A stretch of 64,000 nt of DNA from Delphinus delphis. Lineage: Eukaryota; Chordata; Mammalia; Artiodactyla; Delphinidae. Shown here piece by piece: positions 11,061 to 22,477 of the stretch. The stretch's first letter is position 1. Each line of letters opens with the position of its first letter. A model generated the notes under the pieces. It was given only the letters and a program-made list of their open reading frames with translations. It was not told the origin of the DNA and made no database searches. Position numbers and translations under genes: made by a program. The DNA lies in NCBI RefSeq assembly GCF_949987515.2, contig NC_082694.2:39741951-39805950 (forward strand). The letters are read 5' to 3'.

Positions 11061-12774
11061 GGAAACCAGAAGATCTGAAAGGTGAGGGGGAGGGAGTGTC
11101 AGTTGGGGGTGGAGGACAGCCCTAGATATGCAGATCTAGGAAGCTGGACTCCCAGCCAGCAACGGAGGAAACCCTCACCCCCTAAAGGAAATATTTTACC
11201 ACGTGTCCATTCTTGTGCAGTTTCTTGGGGATCACTAAGGCAAGGGCCAGAGCCCCCCAAAAGAATATAATAGGACACTCTCCTTCTGAGGCTCAGTAAG
11301 CGTTTCTTTGCGGGGGTAACTGATTAGCTTTAGACATATGTATGTGTTTAAAGAATTGTTGTTGTTATTATTTTAGGGTAATGGCTGCTCAGTGGGCTAT
11401 ATGAAAACTAGGCTGCTGGTGAAACTTGTTTCCATAGATTCACATGTTCCACCCACTAGCCAGAGGGGCAGGTGGGCATCTCTGCTCAGCCTGGGATGTA
11501 GGCATGGGAGACGGCCATGCACAGCGCAGAGCTGGGTTCTTTGGCCTTTTTGTCCTGACTGGCATCCGTAATGCATTTGTCAAGAGGGAGGCTGCTTATC
11601 TGTCCTTGTCCCTTCCTGGGCCAAAGGCAGACCTGTCACTGTGAGATCAAGGGAACTCTGGAACTGTGTGGAAGGACAGCTGAAAGTCTTTCTCGTTCAT
11701 TGTGATTTATCATAATCACTGACCCCTCCCCCAGGATGAAATAGGAATGAAATAGTAATGTGATAGGTTAATGCTGATAATTAAAGTGAGTTTAAGACCA
11801 GTGTGAGACTGAACTGTGTGTGTGGGTGGTTGAAATGGTTGTTTGATGTGAAAGTCAGTGATTGAATTATTCAGAGAGAGTGATTTCCAAATGATAATTT
11901 TACACTTTACATAACTGATTTTGATTTATTATAGTGGCACCCGGTTGAGCTGCTTTAGTTCTAAGGGGCTGTTAGCTCTTCCATCCCAAACCCCTGGTTT
12001 GGAGCCCACACACACAAAAACCTGCTCATGTCTGAAATTTGACAGTGTTATCTCTCTGGCATGGCTTTTCCCCCTCGTCCCTCATAAGAGTTCATGACTT
12101 ATTTGGTTTTGCAGTTTATAATCTGGCAGAGGGTGTGTGTGTGAGTGTACATGAGCGAGTGCATACATGCCTGTGTGTGTATATAGTGAATGGCCCAGAT
12201 AACCTGATCTCTCCTTCCCTTCCATTGTGGCTTTATGAAAGCTTTGATCTTTTGTCATTTAGCAAGAGGTAGGGCCATGCTGGGAATAGGACCCCACGGG
12301 CAGCTGGAATGAAAATGGTACAGCAGTGGCAAGTTGCAATGCTGCTTCAGAACTGAGAGGAGAGAGTGAAAAGCTTGGGAGCCCCACTTCCGCATAAACC
12401 CAAGAGAAGGAATGTGAGACTCTGGGATGGTATGAACTTATGCCAAGTAAATCCATCTGAAAAACCAGGCCTCCAGGGGCTGCTGTTTCTCATCTAAATC
12501 TTTTTTTTTGCTGGAAGTGACACAAACCAAGGCACAGTTCTGCTGATCTTTTCTGGAGCAGCCTAGAATGCAAGCGCCACACGGGACAGGCAGGCAGGTT
12601 ACTTATCCTAACAAATCTGCTTGGTTGGCACCATGCTTCAAACCACACCCCACCCAACACTTCAGCCTCCATCCCTCCTTGCTTTTGGGACAGGGGGTGA
12701 CTTATTCTTATGAGTAAAAGCAGTGACACGAGAACCAGTCATTCATTGGCAGCTCTGAGCACGTACATATGGTA
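11061..12774. other. unassigned; TG-rich tract at 12129-12182
   Basis: No gene recognised. A degenerate (TG)n stretch (GTGTGTGTGAGTGT ... CCTGTGTGTGTATATAG) lies near 12132-12186. Otherwise single-copy-looking. Confidence 0.4.
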
Positions 12775-12975
12775 TAATAATATGGACAGCAGCATTTGTT
12801 GAGTCCTTACTTTGTGACAGGTACTGTTTTAAGGACGTTTACTATATTAACTCATTTGATTCTCCCTAGAGCCCTATGAAGTATTTCTGTTTTTGCCCCA
12901 TTTCATACATCAGAGGCTGAGGGTCACTAAGTTGCCCCTGAGTGCGGTGTCTGCACTCAGATTTCTGCTTCAGCA
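12775..12975 (-). repeat. MIR SINE (antisense)
   Basis: Antisense MIR. GCATTTGTTGAGTCCTTACTTTGTG leads into TTAACTCATTTGATTCTCCC and the decayed core near CAGAGGCTGAGGGTCACTAAG. Head region is poorly preserved. Confidence 0.7.
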
Positions 12976-13944
12976 CCGGCCCATGTTCCGTGCTTACTCC
13001 TTCAGTAAAGGAGGGCTTTGCTTGTTGAAGCCTTTTGGATGGCTGGTTGCAGGTCTCTGATCTGTGGCTCCAAAATAGGCAGGAATAATGCAGCCCCACC
13101 AGAGAATATGCTGGAAAACTGGGGGGGGGGGGATCTCAAGGAGTTTGGGATGGTGAGGAAAGGCTGGGTGAGTGGAAGGAAGGAAAGGAGTTGGGACACC
13201 ACTGTGGGAGAAGGGCAGGAGTGGGGAGGGAAAGGGGGCATCAGCAAAGAGGTTCTGGAATTCTAGACCCTACGCCCTCTGGTTTGGCAGTCAGGCCAGA
13301 TTCCCATGATAGGTAGGTCAGGTAGGTAGGTCCTGAAAGGAGGTTTGAGTTCCCTAACCCGTAGAACTTGTCAACTGGACACTTTCCCTCCTCTCTGCTT
13401 TGATCTAATTTTTAAAACAATGTTCAAAATGCCTCAGACTGGGGTTTAGATACCTCTGGAGCTATCTGGGGCTGCCCCATAAATCTGGTGGATGATTTCA
13501 AGGAGGGGAAGTTAAATGATTTGGTTGGTTAGTAATCAAAATATTACTTTTGTAACAAAATAAATCTCAATAAATTATGAAGTAGAAAACAAAATTCTAA
13601 TGACTTCTTAAAATAAAACCTGGGGTTTCTAGGAACTTTTTTCCTTTCACTGGAATTCTGAGCTAGGTTCCCAGACCCCTGGCAGCACAGATCCACTCTT
13701 CTCTGCCCCTTGAGGCTTTTGGGGAGTGAAGTGGGAGCAGCTTTGTTGCACGTGTTCCCCTGGCCTTGCCAGGGATCCCACAAGGCAGATGAGACCTGGC
13801 TCCAACCCAGCCCTCTTTCCATAAGACTCCAGGGGACTTCCATCCTCAGAACTTCTGTGGATAATATTCTAATAAACTTGGGGGTAGAATACCTTTCAAA
13901 GGAAGACAGGAACCCCAGAGGCTTGGAAGAAGAATGGAAACGTA
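12976..13944. other. unassigned; G12 run at 13121-13132
   Basis: Contains a G12 homopolymer and a short GGTAGGT tandem near 13311-13331. A 134-codon antisense frame at 13544-13948 and a 114-codon sense frame at 13710-14054 overlap each other. The latter runs into L1 sequence, and neither shows a domain. Confidence 0.4.
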
Positions 13945-14720
13945 ACACTCAAAAGCACAAAGTTTTGTATATGACAAAAGACAATATAAACCAATTTATA
14001 AGACAAATGACCAACTTTTGGGAGAAGATATTTGTATCACATATAAAGGATTAATATTCTTAGTATACAAAGAGGTCTTACAAAGCAGAAAGTAAAGGAC
14101 AACCGACAGAAAAAATGGGGAAAAGTACTTTTGTAGTTTTACAGGAAAAATGGCTGATAAACATTTGAGAAGATACTCAGCCTCACTAGTTATTAAAGAA
14201 TTGTTAATTAAACAGTAACATAATTTTTTTCACCTGGGAGATTTGCAAAAGTGGAAATAATTTGATGCTGGCAGGTGTGCAGGGAAATGGGCAGACTCAT
14301 ATGGTATTGGTGGGAATGGGTATATTGGTACAGACTTTCTGGTGAGTAGTTTGACTGGATTTCTTAGAATTTAAAACGATCTTATTAAGTACCTAAAAGT
14401 AAAATAATAGCAGGAGTATTGTGTCTATATAAGGACACGTGTATGATGACATTCTTTACAGTGGGTTTGTGAAGTAGTTGGTTGCAACTTAAATGTCCAG
14501 TAAGAACGAAAATGTTGACATGTACGGTGTCATCCATGCGATGGAATATTATGCCGCTATTACCTTATTAGGTAAGTCTTTATATGCTGACATGAGAATA
14601 AGCACAGTGCAGGCTGACAGTGTCACCACTTTTTGATGAAAAAAATACATGTTTATATGTAGTTATGTTGTCGAAACATAGGTACAAATCAAGGAAGACA
14701 AATGCACCAGGAGGGCTATA
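13945..14720 (+). mobile_element. decayed L1 (ORF2 3' end), sense
   Basis: Degenerate L1 ORF2 C-terminal sequence and 3' UTR. TTTTGGGAGAAGATATTTG, TCAGCCTCACTAGTTATTAAAG and GATGGAATATTATGCCGCTA match conserved ORF2 landmarks in order, with many indels and stops. The L1M subfamily was not assigned. Confidence 0.7.
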
Positions 14721-15299
14721 GTCAGTGAGATTAGAGGTGGCTTTTCTTTCATGTGTTTCTCTTATGTGTTTTTCAGAATTTAAACAAACGCACTCCTGTT
14801 ATATCACTTCCTTCCTGTGCACTCATTGGATCCCCAATATTCACCACTTTGTGTTCCTGCTTACCTGTCCAAATGAATATATTTGCCCTCTTATACTATA
14901 CTCAGAGAATCCAAGTTTTCAGTCCTGGAGGTGACCTTGATGTTTCATCCAACCTCCCTATTTTGCAGTATTTTGCAAATGAGTATGTGAGGCTCTGAGG
15001 GAACACATGTCGCCATTTCCTTAGGACAGCCCTGATTTGTCTGTCATCCCAGTGTCCTGGCTGATTAATTCTCCCTTTCAGTCTCAGATGTGTCCTGATC
15101 TGGACTCTAAATTACGCGGCTACCCTGCTTGGAGAGGTCATGTAGTAGTTCACAAAGTTGGTGAGAGGTGGAGGCAGGGATCAAACCCAGAGTTCCTAAT
15201 TTCACTGGATTTGGTGAAAGGCAAGTCCTGTCCTCAGTGAGCTTCTAGTAACCTCGCCAAGAAAAGGCATTTCCCCACAAAGGCAGGTGGCTCTCTGGA
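14721..15299. other. unassigned noncoding sequence
   Basis: No recognised repeat or gene. Frames of about 70-80 codons overlap without domains. Confidence 0.4.
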
Positions 15300-15465
15300 G
15301 AAAAATGTTGGATTTAACTCTTGGTTCTGCCCCTCCTGGCTGTTCTCTCAGTCTAAGCTGCCTTATCTGTAAAGTGGGGTTACTAGTGCCTGTCTCAGAG
15401 GGTTGATGTGAGTATGAAATACAGTGCTGAGCATAGTACTTAGCAGGTAAACCTCATTTATGAAA
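15300..15465 (+). repeat. MIR SINE (sense)
   Basis: TTATCTGTAAAGTGGGGTTAC, then TCAGAGGGTTGATGTGAGTATG and GTGCTGAGCATAGTACTTAG follow MIR core-to-tail order in sense. The head is lost or too diverged. Confidence 0.7.
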
Positions 15466-16344
15466 AGAGCAGTCCAATATAATGCTAAATTACATAAAAC
15501 TCCAAGTATATGGAATTCTCTGGTGTAAAAATGAAATTCTCAGTGTGTCCTGGCACTGAAGGACACCAGGCACCTCGGACAAGCCCACTGTTATTTCATA
15601 GATGAACTTTCCAAATATCCAGGGGAAAGTTCTGTTTTAGGGTTGCCAGAAGATGGAAGAGCTTTGAGTTGCTTGTTAGAAGTTGAACTCGATGGCTAAG
15701 TAGGTTGATTCATTCAGGTGAGTGTTGTGGAGCCAGAGGCTCTTGCAGTCAGAAGGGAACTTGGAGATGATGCGGTGCCACTCTGGGCAGAAAATGCTCT
15801 GGCAGCCTTCAGGATCCAAAACTCACGTTGTCCTGTGCTGATCCTGCTGGGAAACAAGCACAAGGGACCCTCGGGTCCTCTCTCTTGTCCCTGGCTTTCC
15901 TCCTCCGGGAGCCCTAGTGGGGAAAAGCCTCTGAAAGGCTCTCCTGCCACATCTTGTTTGGACACCCACCACCTAACTGGTTAGGAGCCTGGGTCAGAGG
16001 CACTTAGGGGTCAGGTCATACCCTCTGCGTCCCTGGCAAAGGCCAAGTCTCCAGGTAAATACCTCCCTTACTTAACTGGTGGGCACAGAAAAGGGCTTTT
16101 GGGTTTTCACTTCTGAATTAGTAAGAAGAAGGGACAAAGGACCTGGATGAAAACAGTAACAACAAAAGCAACACATTTTTCCACTTGGTCTGTTTGGAAA
16201 TTTGAGCCTAAAATCTCACTCATTGTAAGAAAGTAGATTATTCCAGGACAACAGAGCGTATTCCAGAGGGCTCCATGTTGGACGTGAGCCAGCGTCATTA
16301 GACAAAAACTTTAGTCTGCTCCTATGTGCAGCAAAACAATACTT
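15466..16344. other. unassigned noncoding sequence
   Basis: Single-copy-looking DNA. Two overlapping opposite-strand frames (83 and 88 codons, 15714-15984) have no domain and mirror each other, the signature of chance frames in GC-richer DNA. Confidence 0.4.
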
Positions 16345-16575
16345 TCTAGTATTTTGTGAGCATTCACTATGTGCCAGTAACTGTGCTAAGTGCTTTACAG
16401 GCATGATCTCATTTAATTCTAACAAGAACCTCTGAGCTTGGTGCTATTATTATCTCCATTATTCAGATATGGAAACTAAGTCTTAAAGGAATGAACTTGC
16501 CCAAAGTTCTCAGCTAGAAAATCCAAGGTATGAAGCCAGATTTCTCTGATGTCAACAATTATGTCTTATCTCTAT
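16345..16575 (-). repeat. MIR SINE (antisense)
   Basis: Well-preserved antisense MIR. AGCATTCACTATGTGCCAGTAACTG, then TGCTTTACAGGCATGATCTC, a TATTATTATCTCCATTATTC segment and GATATGGAAACTAAGTC in the core. Confidence 0.8.
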
Positions 16576-16769
16576 ATTGTATAGCCTGCCTGTTAGCCTA
16601 CAGTGTGCCAGGCGCTGTCCTAGAGAAGAGCTCTTTTGTTGGCAGGTTTTGACCATGCAATTTTGTGGCACACTTAAAATATTTTTTCCTAGTTCTGACT
16701 GACGCCTCCTTCTTCCTCTCCCTCCTTCTTTTTTCTAGAGGAAGAAAGTCTCAAATACCTGCTGATTGC
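16576..16769. other. unassigned noncoding sequence
   Basis: Short tract with CTACAGTGTGCCAGGCGCTGTCC, a possible further MIR/L2 tail piece, and a pyrimidine-rich stretch near 16705-16735. Nothing else recognised. Confidence 0.35.
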
Positions 16770-16980
16770 CGTATCTCCCAGCCTATGTGGTCAACATTTA
16801 ATTACATTAGCATTTGTTTTCACTAAAAAAATAATCACATTACTGCCTTTCATGTCACATTAGTGAAAATGGATACCAATATGATACATATTAATAGAAT
16901 ATGATGGGAAATTGCTAATACAATTAGACTTTCACATTTTATTAGTTCTGGAGTGACACCATACGCGGAAGAACAGCTCA
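16770..16980. promoter_or_regulatory. candidate conserved noncoding block
   Basis: AT-rich, repeat-free, with ATTTAATTACATTAGCATTTG (octamer-like ATTAGCAT at about 16805-16812), ACATATTAATAGAATATG and a TGCTAATACAATTAG stretch. It looks like a homeobox/POU-type enhancer fragment. No conservation data are available here. Confidence 0.3.
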
Positions 16981-17574
16981 CGTTAGTGGTGATGGGGAAT
17001 GGGGGCGAGGTGGTGGATGCCTGTCTATCCTTCATAGGTAGAGCAGGCTCTCAAGGGGCCCTGGAGCATTCAGAGGGTCCCATGCTAAGGTTCTGAGCCC
17101 CACTTCCTGTTCCTTCCTGTAACATGATCACCTTTTGGATTTGGGCTGGGAGAGGAGTTCCTCCTTCACAGCCAGGCTGTGTTGCCTGAATTGTGGTCAT
17201 TAAAGTATCATGTGACATGATCCTGCCTGGGTGGCCTCAGATCAGATAGAATTAATATTTCATTATCCCTTCTGCGGTGGGTGCTGGCGGAAAGGGGGAC
17301 ACAGGCAGGGAAAATGTCCCTAGGGCCCTTCCCAACACTCTTCAGCAGCTTTTTGATGGGTCTCTGCCTTTGGCTGTGGGCCTCAGGAGTAACATTTGGT
17401 TGCTTTGGCCTCCCAGAGGTCTCTCTACCTTGCATCCTTCTCTTCCTCCCCAGCCCCCTCTTCTCCACTCTCCTGAGTCATGGTAGAAAACCTCTTGACC
17501 GTGTCACTGGTGGACATCTGTAGGTGCATTGTTCATACTCAGTCCTGGTTAATTACCTCCTGCCATGTTGGATC
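16981..17574. other. unassigned noncoding sequence
   Basis: Unique-looking DNA of mixed composition. Overlapping frames of 69-86 codons on both strands lack domains. Confidence 0.4.
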
Positions 17575-17775
17575 TTACTTCTGTGACTTTGTCTCCTTCT
17601 GTCCCCGACTTGAAACACTCTGTCCAAACCTGATTTGTCTTTTCAGGCCCATTTCAAATCCCATTTCTTCCATGAAGCCATCCCTGTACACCTCAAGCTG
17701 ATGTTACCCCTGAACTCAACACACACTGTATACCTGATTGTGCATTCTCATGTAACTTCACTAACAAGTTACAGT
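17575..17775 (+). repeat. L2 LINE 3' fragment (sense)
   Basis: CAGGCCCATTTCAAATCCCATTTCTTCCATGAAGCCATCCC corresponds to the L2 3'-end block 'CTCAAATGTCACCTCCTCCAGGAAGCCTTCCC'. Flanking sequence fits the same consensus loosely. Confidence 0.6.
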
Positions 17776-18100
17776 GGCCACTTCCTGGCCTTGTTCAAAA
17801 GGAGAAAGTGTGATTCGAAACCCTGAGAGTGAAGCAGACAAAACCTGATAAAGTTAATGTTAGACTTGAAAGGAAATGAGGGCCACCATGGCCTCCCCAG
17901 AGCACAGGGTGTGGTAGTCTGATAAGTAAGAACCAGGACTCAGAGAAGGGCAGGACTCCTGCTTCCTTCCCTCTGCTGCCTATTTCCTGGCATTCGATTT
18001 TATCTGTCTTTCCCTGGAACAAGATTCAGAACTTGGGACCTTGGACTGAAAGCCTGTGGTGTGACAATTGGGAAGAACAACTGTGGCAATTAAGGAAGAC
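17776..18100. other. unassigned noncoding sequence
   Basis: No repeat or gene recognised between the L2 piece and the module pair that follows. Confidence 0.4.
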
Positions 18101-18117
18101 GTCTATTGCCTTGACAA

Positions 18118-18315
18118 AGGATTCGGTTTGACGAGAGGGGAAGTAGAAGAAAAGAGAAAAAGGTGGGGTGAGGACAACCTGGCCTTTAAATAATAGGTAA
18201 TTTACTTTGGAGAAAGCTATACCCTGTGGAAATAATAAAAAGAGAACTTATGGCCTCAGAATAGTCAGCCAGCCTAAATCAGTATGGCAGCAGGGATTTC
18301 GTTCACCAGCTCTTT
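18118..18315. promoter_or_regulatory. module A of a collinear diverged sequence pair
   Basis: Shares ordered blocks with module B: GGATTC-GTTT (18121-18131), a GGTGGGGTG run (about 18162-18170), TTTAAAT (18185-18191), AGAAAG-T--ACC (18211-18223), GTGGAAATAA (18227-18236), GTCAGC--GCC (18264-18274) and GTTCA-CAGCTC (18301-18312). Spacing from TTTAAAT to AGAAAG is 26 bp in both. It may be a duplicated regulatory module or two copies of an ancient repeat. No coding potential. Confidence 0.4.
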
Positions 18316-19409
18316 CATGCTCCTCTACCGGGAGGGCACCATTCTCTTCGGAGGAGGCTCTGAAGAGAATGGGGGGAAGCAGCAGGCTAGGAACTTGCCC
18401 TCCAGAAGCTTATGAAGCTGCATGGCCTAGAGGCAAGATCTCTGATCTGCGGACTGTGAATCCCGAGTCTGCACTCGGATTCCTCACTGAAGAACTAACG
18501 GTGCTGCATTAGGTGATGTGTAGGACTGCGTTCTCCCCTAAAATTCTGTAACTCTGCTGAAGGATGCATATACCAGGTGTCAAAAGAGAGACCCTGAGAG
18601 ACCTGGTGTCGTAGCACAGGGAGGTGGGTGGATATAGGGGAGACTCGGTAGGATCGAGGTTGATGCAGCAGGAGGCCTGGAAAAGGGGCACTGTCAAAGG
18701 TGGGTGCAGAAATTCCCGGCAGGAGTACTCAGCAGGATGTGGGAGATTGTGACTCAGAGGGTTTCTGTGGAAGGCTGACTTGCCAGGCCTGGGGCCAGGT
18801 GGTGGGCAGCATGGGATAGCAGCCTAAAACTGTAACACCGTAGGTGTAAGGAAGCCAGCGACAGCAAACTCTTTCTGTTGCCTGGAGCTTGCCTCTCTGT
18901 GATGGCTCATGAGGGGCTCCCAGGAAGGTCGCCGGTTTTGTCCAGTCCATTCTCCAGGCCCTGGAGTGCTGGCAGACAGTCCTGCTGTCGAAGCTGGGGG
19001 TCCTGTGGGAGGTGGGTGAGAAGGAAGCCCACCTGGGGTGGGGAGATGTTGGATGGATAGCTTTGCTAATCGGTTTTCAAAGTGAAGGGGAAGCTGGGGG
19101 TGTATTAGGGGCCTCTTTTAAAATTCATATTCACTTTGCCTCTTAGTAGGCGAAAGGCTTTAAAAGTTACACAGATAACGTCAGTTCTGCCTCTCCCATC
19201 CAGATGTCTCTGTGGGCTTTCTGGCTCTTGCCTTTTAAGAACACACAGACACACACACAGACACACAGCTTGAAGGTGACTGTGGGGGGCGTGTCTGGCT
19301 CAGGCTGAGTCCTGCAAGATCCACACAAGATAGAAGTAAAACTGAGGCAGTAGTTAATCATTCAATGAACCCAAAGAGTCCTGACGCAGCGTTCCAGGCC
19401 AGGGGATTC
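18316..19409. other. unassigned; CA-rich tract at 19241-19268
   Basis: Single-copy-looking DNA between the two modules. A short degenerate (CA)n (ACACACAGACACACACACAGACACACAG) is present near 19241-19268. CpG-containing but no CpG island. No exon recognised. Confidence 0.4.
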
Positions 19410-20340
19410 TGGCCACAAAATGTCCCCCGAGGGTGGGGGTCATTTCATTAATGCTGTATCATCACTGTTGCCGTCACAGGGAGGATAACCCGGCATCAAA
19501 ACATGCCGTTGACCGGTGTGGTCGCCGTTTATTTGTTCTCCTTCTTCCCAGTGTATTTCCTAAACGCACCGGTAAAATGGGTATTTGTAAGTTCTGTAGA
19601 TTACATATTGAAACCGTTATCACCATGCAGGCCACTATAACAAACAATAGTGATTATAGAGCAGGGGTATATTTTGTAATTATAATGTTCTTCAAACTTC
19701 TCTGATTGACGCGCAGCGTATTTAAATAGGATGATCAAAATTTGTGTTCACAGCGCAGGCCTTGTCTTCCCTTCGGCAGCACAAAAGCTCCCCTCTGTAG
19801 GTAACAGCCACCAGGTCGCCTTTGAGCAGCTGTGTCGAGATGGGATTCAGTTTCTTTGGGGGTGGGGTGGGGTGGGGGGAGACACCCCAGCTTTTAAATC
19901 AAAGACAGTTCAGTTTAGAGAAAGATGTACCTTGTGGAAATAAATAGGAGACGGCACAGTGTCCTGTCAGCTGGCCGTCTTCAATCAATAATGCAGGCCG
20001 TCCATCTTGCATGCCCGTTCAGCTCCCCGCTCGTTCTGCGTGAGGGGGAGGAGCACCTTCCTTCCAGCGTGGTCCTGGAGTAAAAGCCCTTATCAGGGCA
20101 TGGCCAGGAGTGCAAGCGGGTCTTGCTCTTCCCTTCCGGGCCTCTCTGGAGCTGGCCCGGCGGTGTGCCTGTGGAGGTCTGAGGATGTTAATGTCCTGTA
20201 CCTCCAGATCACATTAATCTGCGTCGATTATTTTGCCAAGCAGGGACACCTGGACGGGAGGCTCTATTTTCTTTCAATGGCCCCTGGCTTATAAAACAAA
20301 ACCAGCAAAGAGCACGTAATTCCTTTGAGTATTCTTCTGG
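19410..20340. promoter_or_regulatory. candidate enhancer cluster / conserved noncoding block, includes module B
   Basis: About 930 bp with no recognisable repeat, scattered retained CpGs (for example GTCGCCGTTTATTTG, GATTGACGCGCAGCG, CTGCGTCGATTATTTTG) and many developmental-factor-like motifs: TCATTAATG (19443-19451), AACAATAG (SOX-like, 19643-19650), GTAATTATAATG (19676-19687) and CAATCAATAATG (19982-19993). Module B (19845-20026) lies inside. Absence of repeats around retained CpGs suggests long constraint, but that is inference. Confidence 0.45.
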
Positions 20341-21140
20341 TGTGCCTCATGGGGGTATTTGAGAGTGCCAGGTACTCTGAGAAGACTCTGGGCTTAAAAA
20401 AAAAATGCAAGGCAGCATTTTTTAATCATCGTCTTTGTTTACAAAGTGGTGACGTTCAGTCTTGAATCAAAGAGAACTGTTTCCAGGTAGGAAAGTCTCA
20501 TGTTTGTTTTTTGTCAGCTACCAGCTACCAGCATGTCTCTCCTCCAAACTTTGCACAGAGTCAACTTACCTTGATTTAAGCAACAAAGGAAAGTACTTGG
20601 GGGTTGGAAGGGTGGGAAAGGGGGAAGCTTTTAAAAGATTATCCTTTTGGAGTTTTGATAGATTAAGAGGGTGATCAAACTAGGCAGCATCTTAATAATA
20701 GGGCCATGTGAATTTTGGCTAGACTAATGGAAGCTCTTTTGTCAATTTCCTGTAACCTGTACTTGACAGGACTCAGGAAGTGGCACGACTGGCCCACCTT
20801 TGATACCTAGAAGGGGCTTAATGAGATTTAAAGGTGCAGTACCATGACTGGAGTTTCCCACATTAGGTGTTAGTTACACATAAAGTCCTTCTATGCACCA
20901 GTTCTTAGCTGGCTTTGTCGCCTGTCTGCCAGAATTCAGAACGTGTTTTCTCTGTAGAAGTAACAGCTGAAAGCGGACAGCTGAGTTTCCGAACAGAAAT
21001 TGTTTTTCTAAGAAGAGTTTTTTTTTTTTTTTTTTGGTTCCATTCAGGACTGTCTCTCTGAAATATTATCTATCATAAAAAACATGACATGAATTTACTA
21101 TGGCAGTCAGCTGCAATTTTTAAATACACTCTTTAGGTTA
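20341..21140. other. unassigned; poly(A) at 20396 and poly(T) at 21018
   Basis: Contains an A11 run near 20396-20406 and a T17 run near 21018-21034 without a recognisable retroposon body beside either. Otherwise single-copy-looking. Confidence 0.4.
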
Positions 21141-22136
21141 GTGAGTAACGTCTTCCCTTCCCAAAGAGACAGGGAAGAAGAGAGGGAACATCAGACTGTT
21201 ATTTCTTGTGGGTGGATAAGGAGGGGTGTGGGCAAGGCCATTGCAGAACGTGTGAGCTCAGATGGGGCCCAAATGTTTCTGATGGAATATTTGAGCTGGA
21301 AATATTCAACATGAAAGATCCTGCCTCAAGGAGCTCTCTGTCAGCTGGAAAGGGTCGGTGTGTGCCTGTTACGTGGGTTTGAGGGTGCAGCTGCCCAGGC
21401 AGCGTGTGGGGTTACAAAGTCAGTCTCGTTAACCTTTTATGACTGTGGCTCTTCAGGGGATTCCCACGGAAGCAAAAAGGTCTGTCTCTGGTGGCGATTC
21501 TTGTGAGGCTGTGATGGAATAGAACAGACCCCAGTTAAAGTGAGTGAGAAATGCTCTTAGAATCCTGATCATTTTGGTACCTGTCTCCTGTGGGCATTAG
21601 GCCTGGCTGCCTGGAGGCAGGAAGCTCCTGAGCTTACCAAAAGGCTGGAGATCCTGCACCATACCACCTACTGAGCACAGACCTCCCTTCCTGGGAAGCT
21701 GCTGGCCCTGAGGGGTTGGAGATGCACTTGGCTATCCCGTGCTCTTGGTCCATTCCAAGTGAAAGCTGACTGTGTTGGTCTTCTTCAGCGGTTTGGTTAT
21801 CTGCACACCTGTAGTAGTGGCCCCTGCTCTCCTCCAGTGGGGTGGCCATGGCACTCTGCCCGTATGTTGTCTACAGGCAGAATCAGACCAAGACTGCTGC
21901 TTCCAGCTTCTGAATCAAATGGCAAGATGTTCATGTCCTCCAAAGAATCAAGGCCTAAGCTTCTTATGATCCAAGCTGATAACCGTGTAGATTGATATGT
22001 AAAGGGGCAAAGCTTCCAGGAGTATTTAAAACTGATTTTCAGGATATGCAGTATCCATATTTTGGTTTTGAATTGTCCACAGATGCACTTCAGGAAACAG
22101 TGAGAATAAGTGGGATGGATAGGTCTTGTCAGAGTT
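21141..22136. other. unassigned noncoding sequence
   Basis: Unique-looking DNA. Opposite-strand frames of 71 and 78 codons overlap at 21634-21995 without domains. Confidence 0.4.
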
Positions 22137-22147
22137 CAGATTTTTCT

Positions 22148-22466
22148 TTTTTTTTTTTTGATTAATTAATTAATTAATTTTTTGCTGCTTTGGGTCTTCA
22201 TTGCTGCACGCGGGCTTTCTCTAGTTGCGGCGAGCTGGGGCTACTCTTTGTTGCGGTGAGCGGGCTGCTCATTGCGGTGGCTTCTCTTGTTGCGGAGCAT
22301 GGGCTCTAGGTGCGCAGGCTTCAATAGTTGTGGCACGTGGGCTCAGTAGTTGTGGCGCCTGGGCTTAGTTGCTCCGCGGCATGTGGGGTCTTCCCGGACC
22401 AGGATTCAAACCCGTGTCCCCTGAGTTGGCAGGCGGATTCTTAACCACTGCGCCACCAGGGAAGCC
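22148..22466 (-). mobile_element. CHR-type SINE, antisense, with target duplication
   Basis: On the minus strand it starts GGGCTTCCCTGGTGGCGCAG (complement ends at about 22467), with the tRNA-derived A-box region, then GGACACGGGTTTGAATCC (B-box like). A-rich/AATTAATT tail lies at the left. An 11-bp direct repeat, CAGATTTTTCT, flanks it (22137-22147 and 22467-22477). Longer body with repeated 'GCAACAAGAGAAGCC'-type units than the copy at 25.6 kb, so a different CHR subtype. Confidence 0.92.
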
Positions 22467-22477
22467 CAGATTTTTCT

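Noticed and set aside
13544..13948. 134-codon antisense open frame, the longest outside a recognised L1 ORF2
   Set aside because: No domain, low-complexity L/S-rich translation, overlapped by an opposite-strand frame, and no splice or promoter context. Expected by chance in 64 kb.
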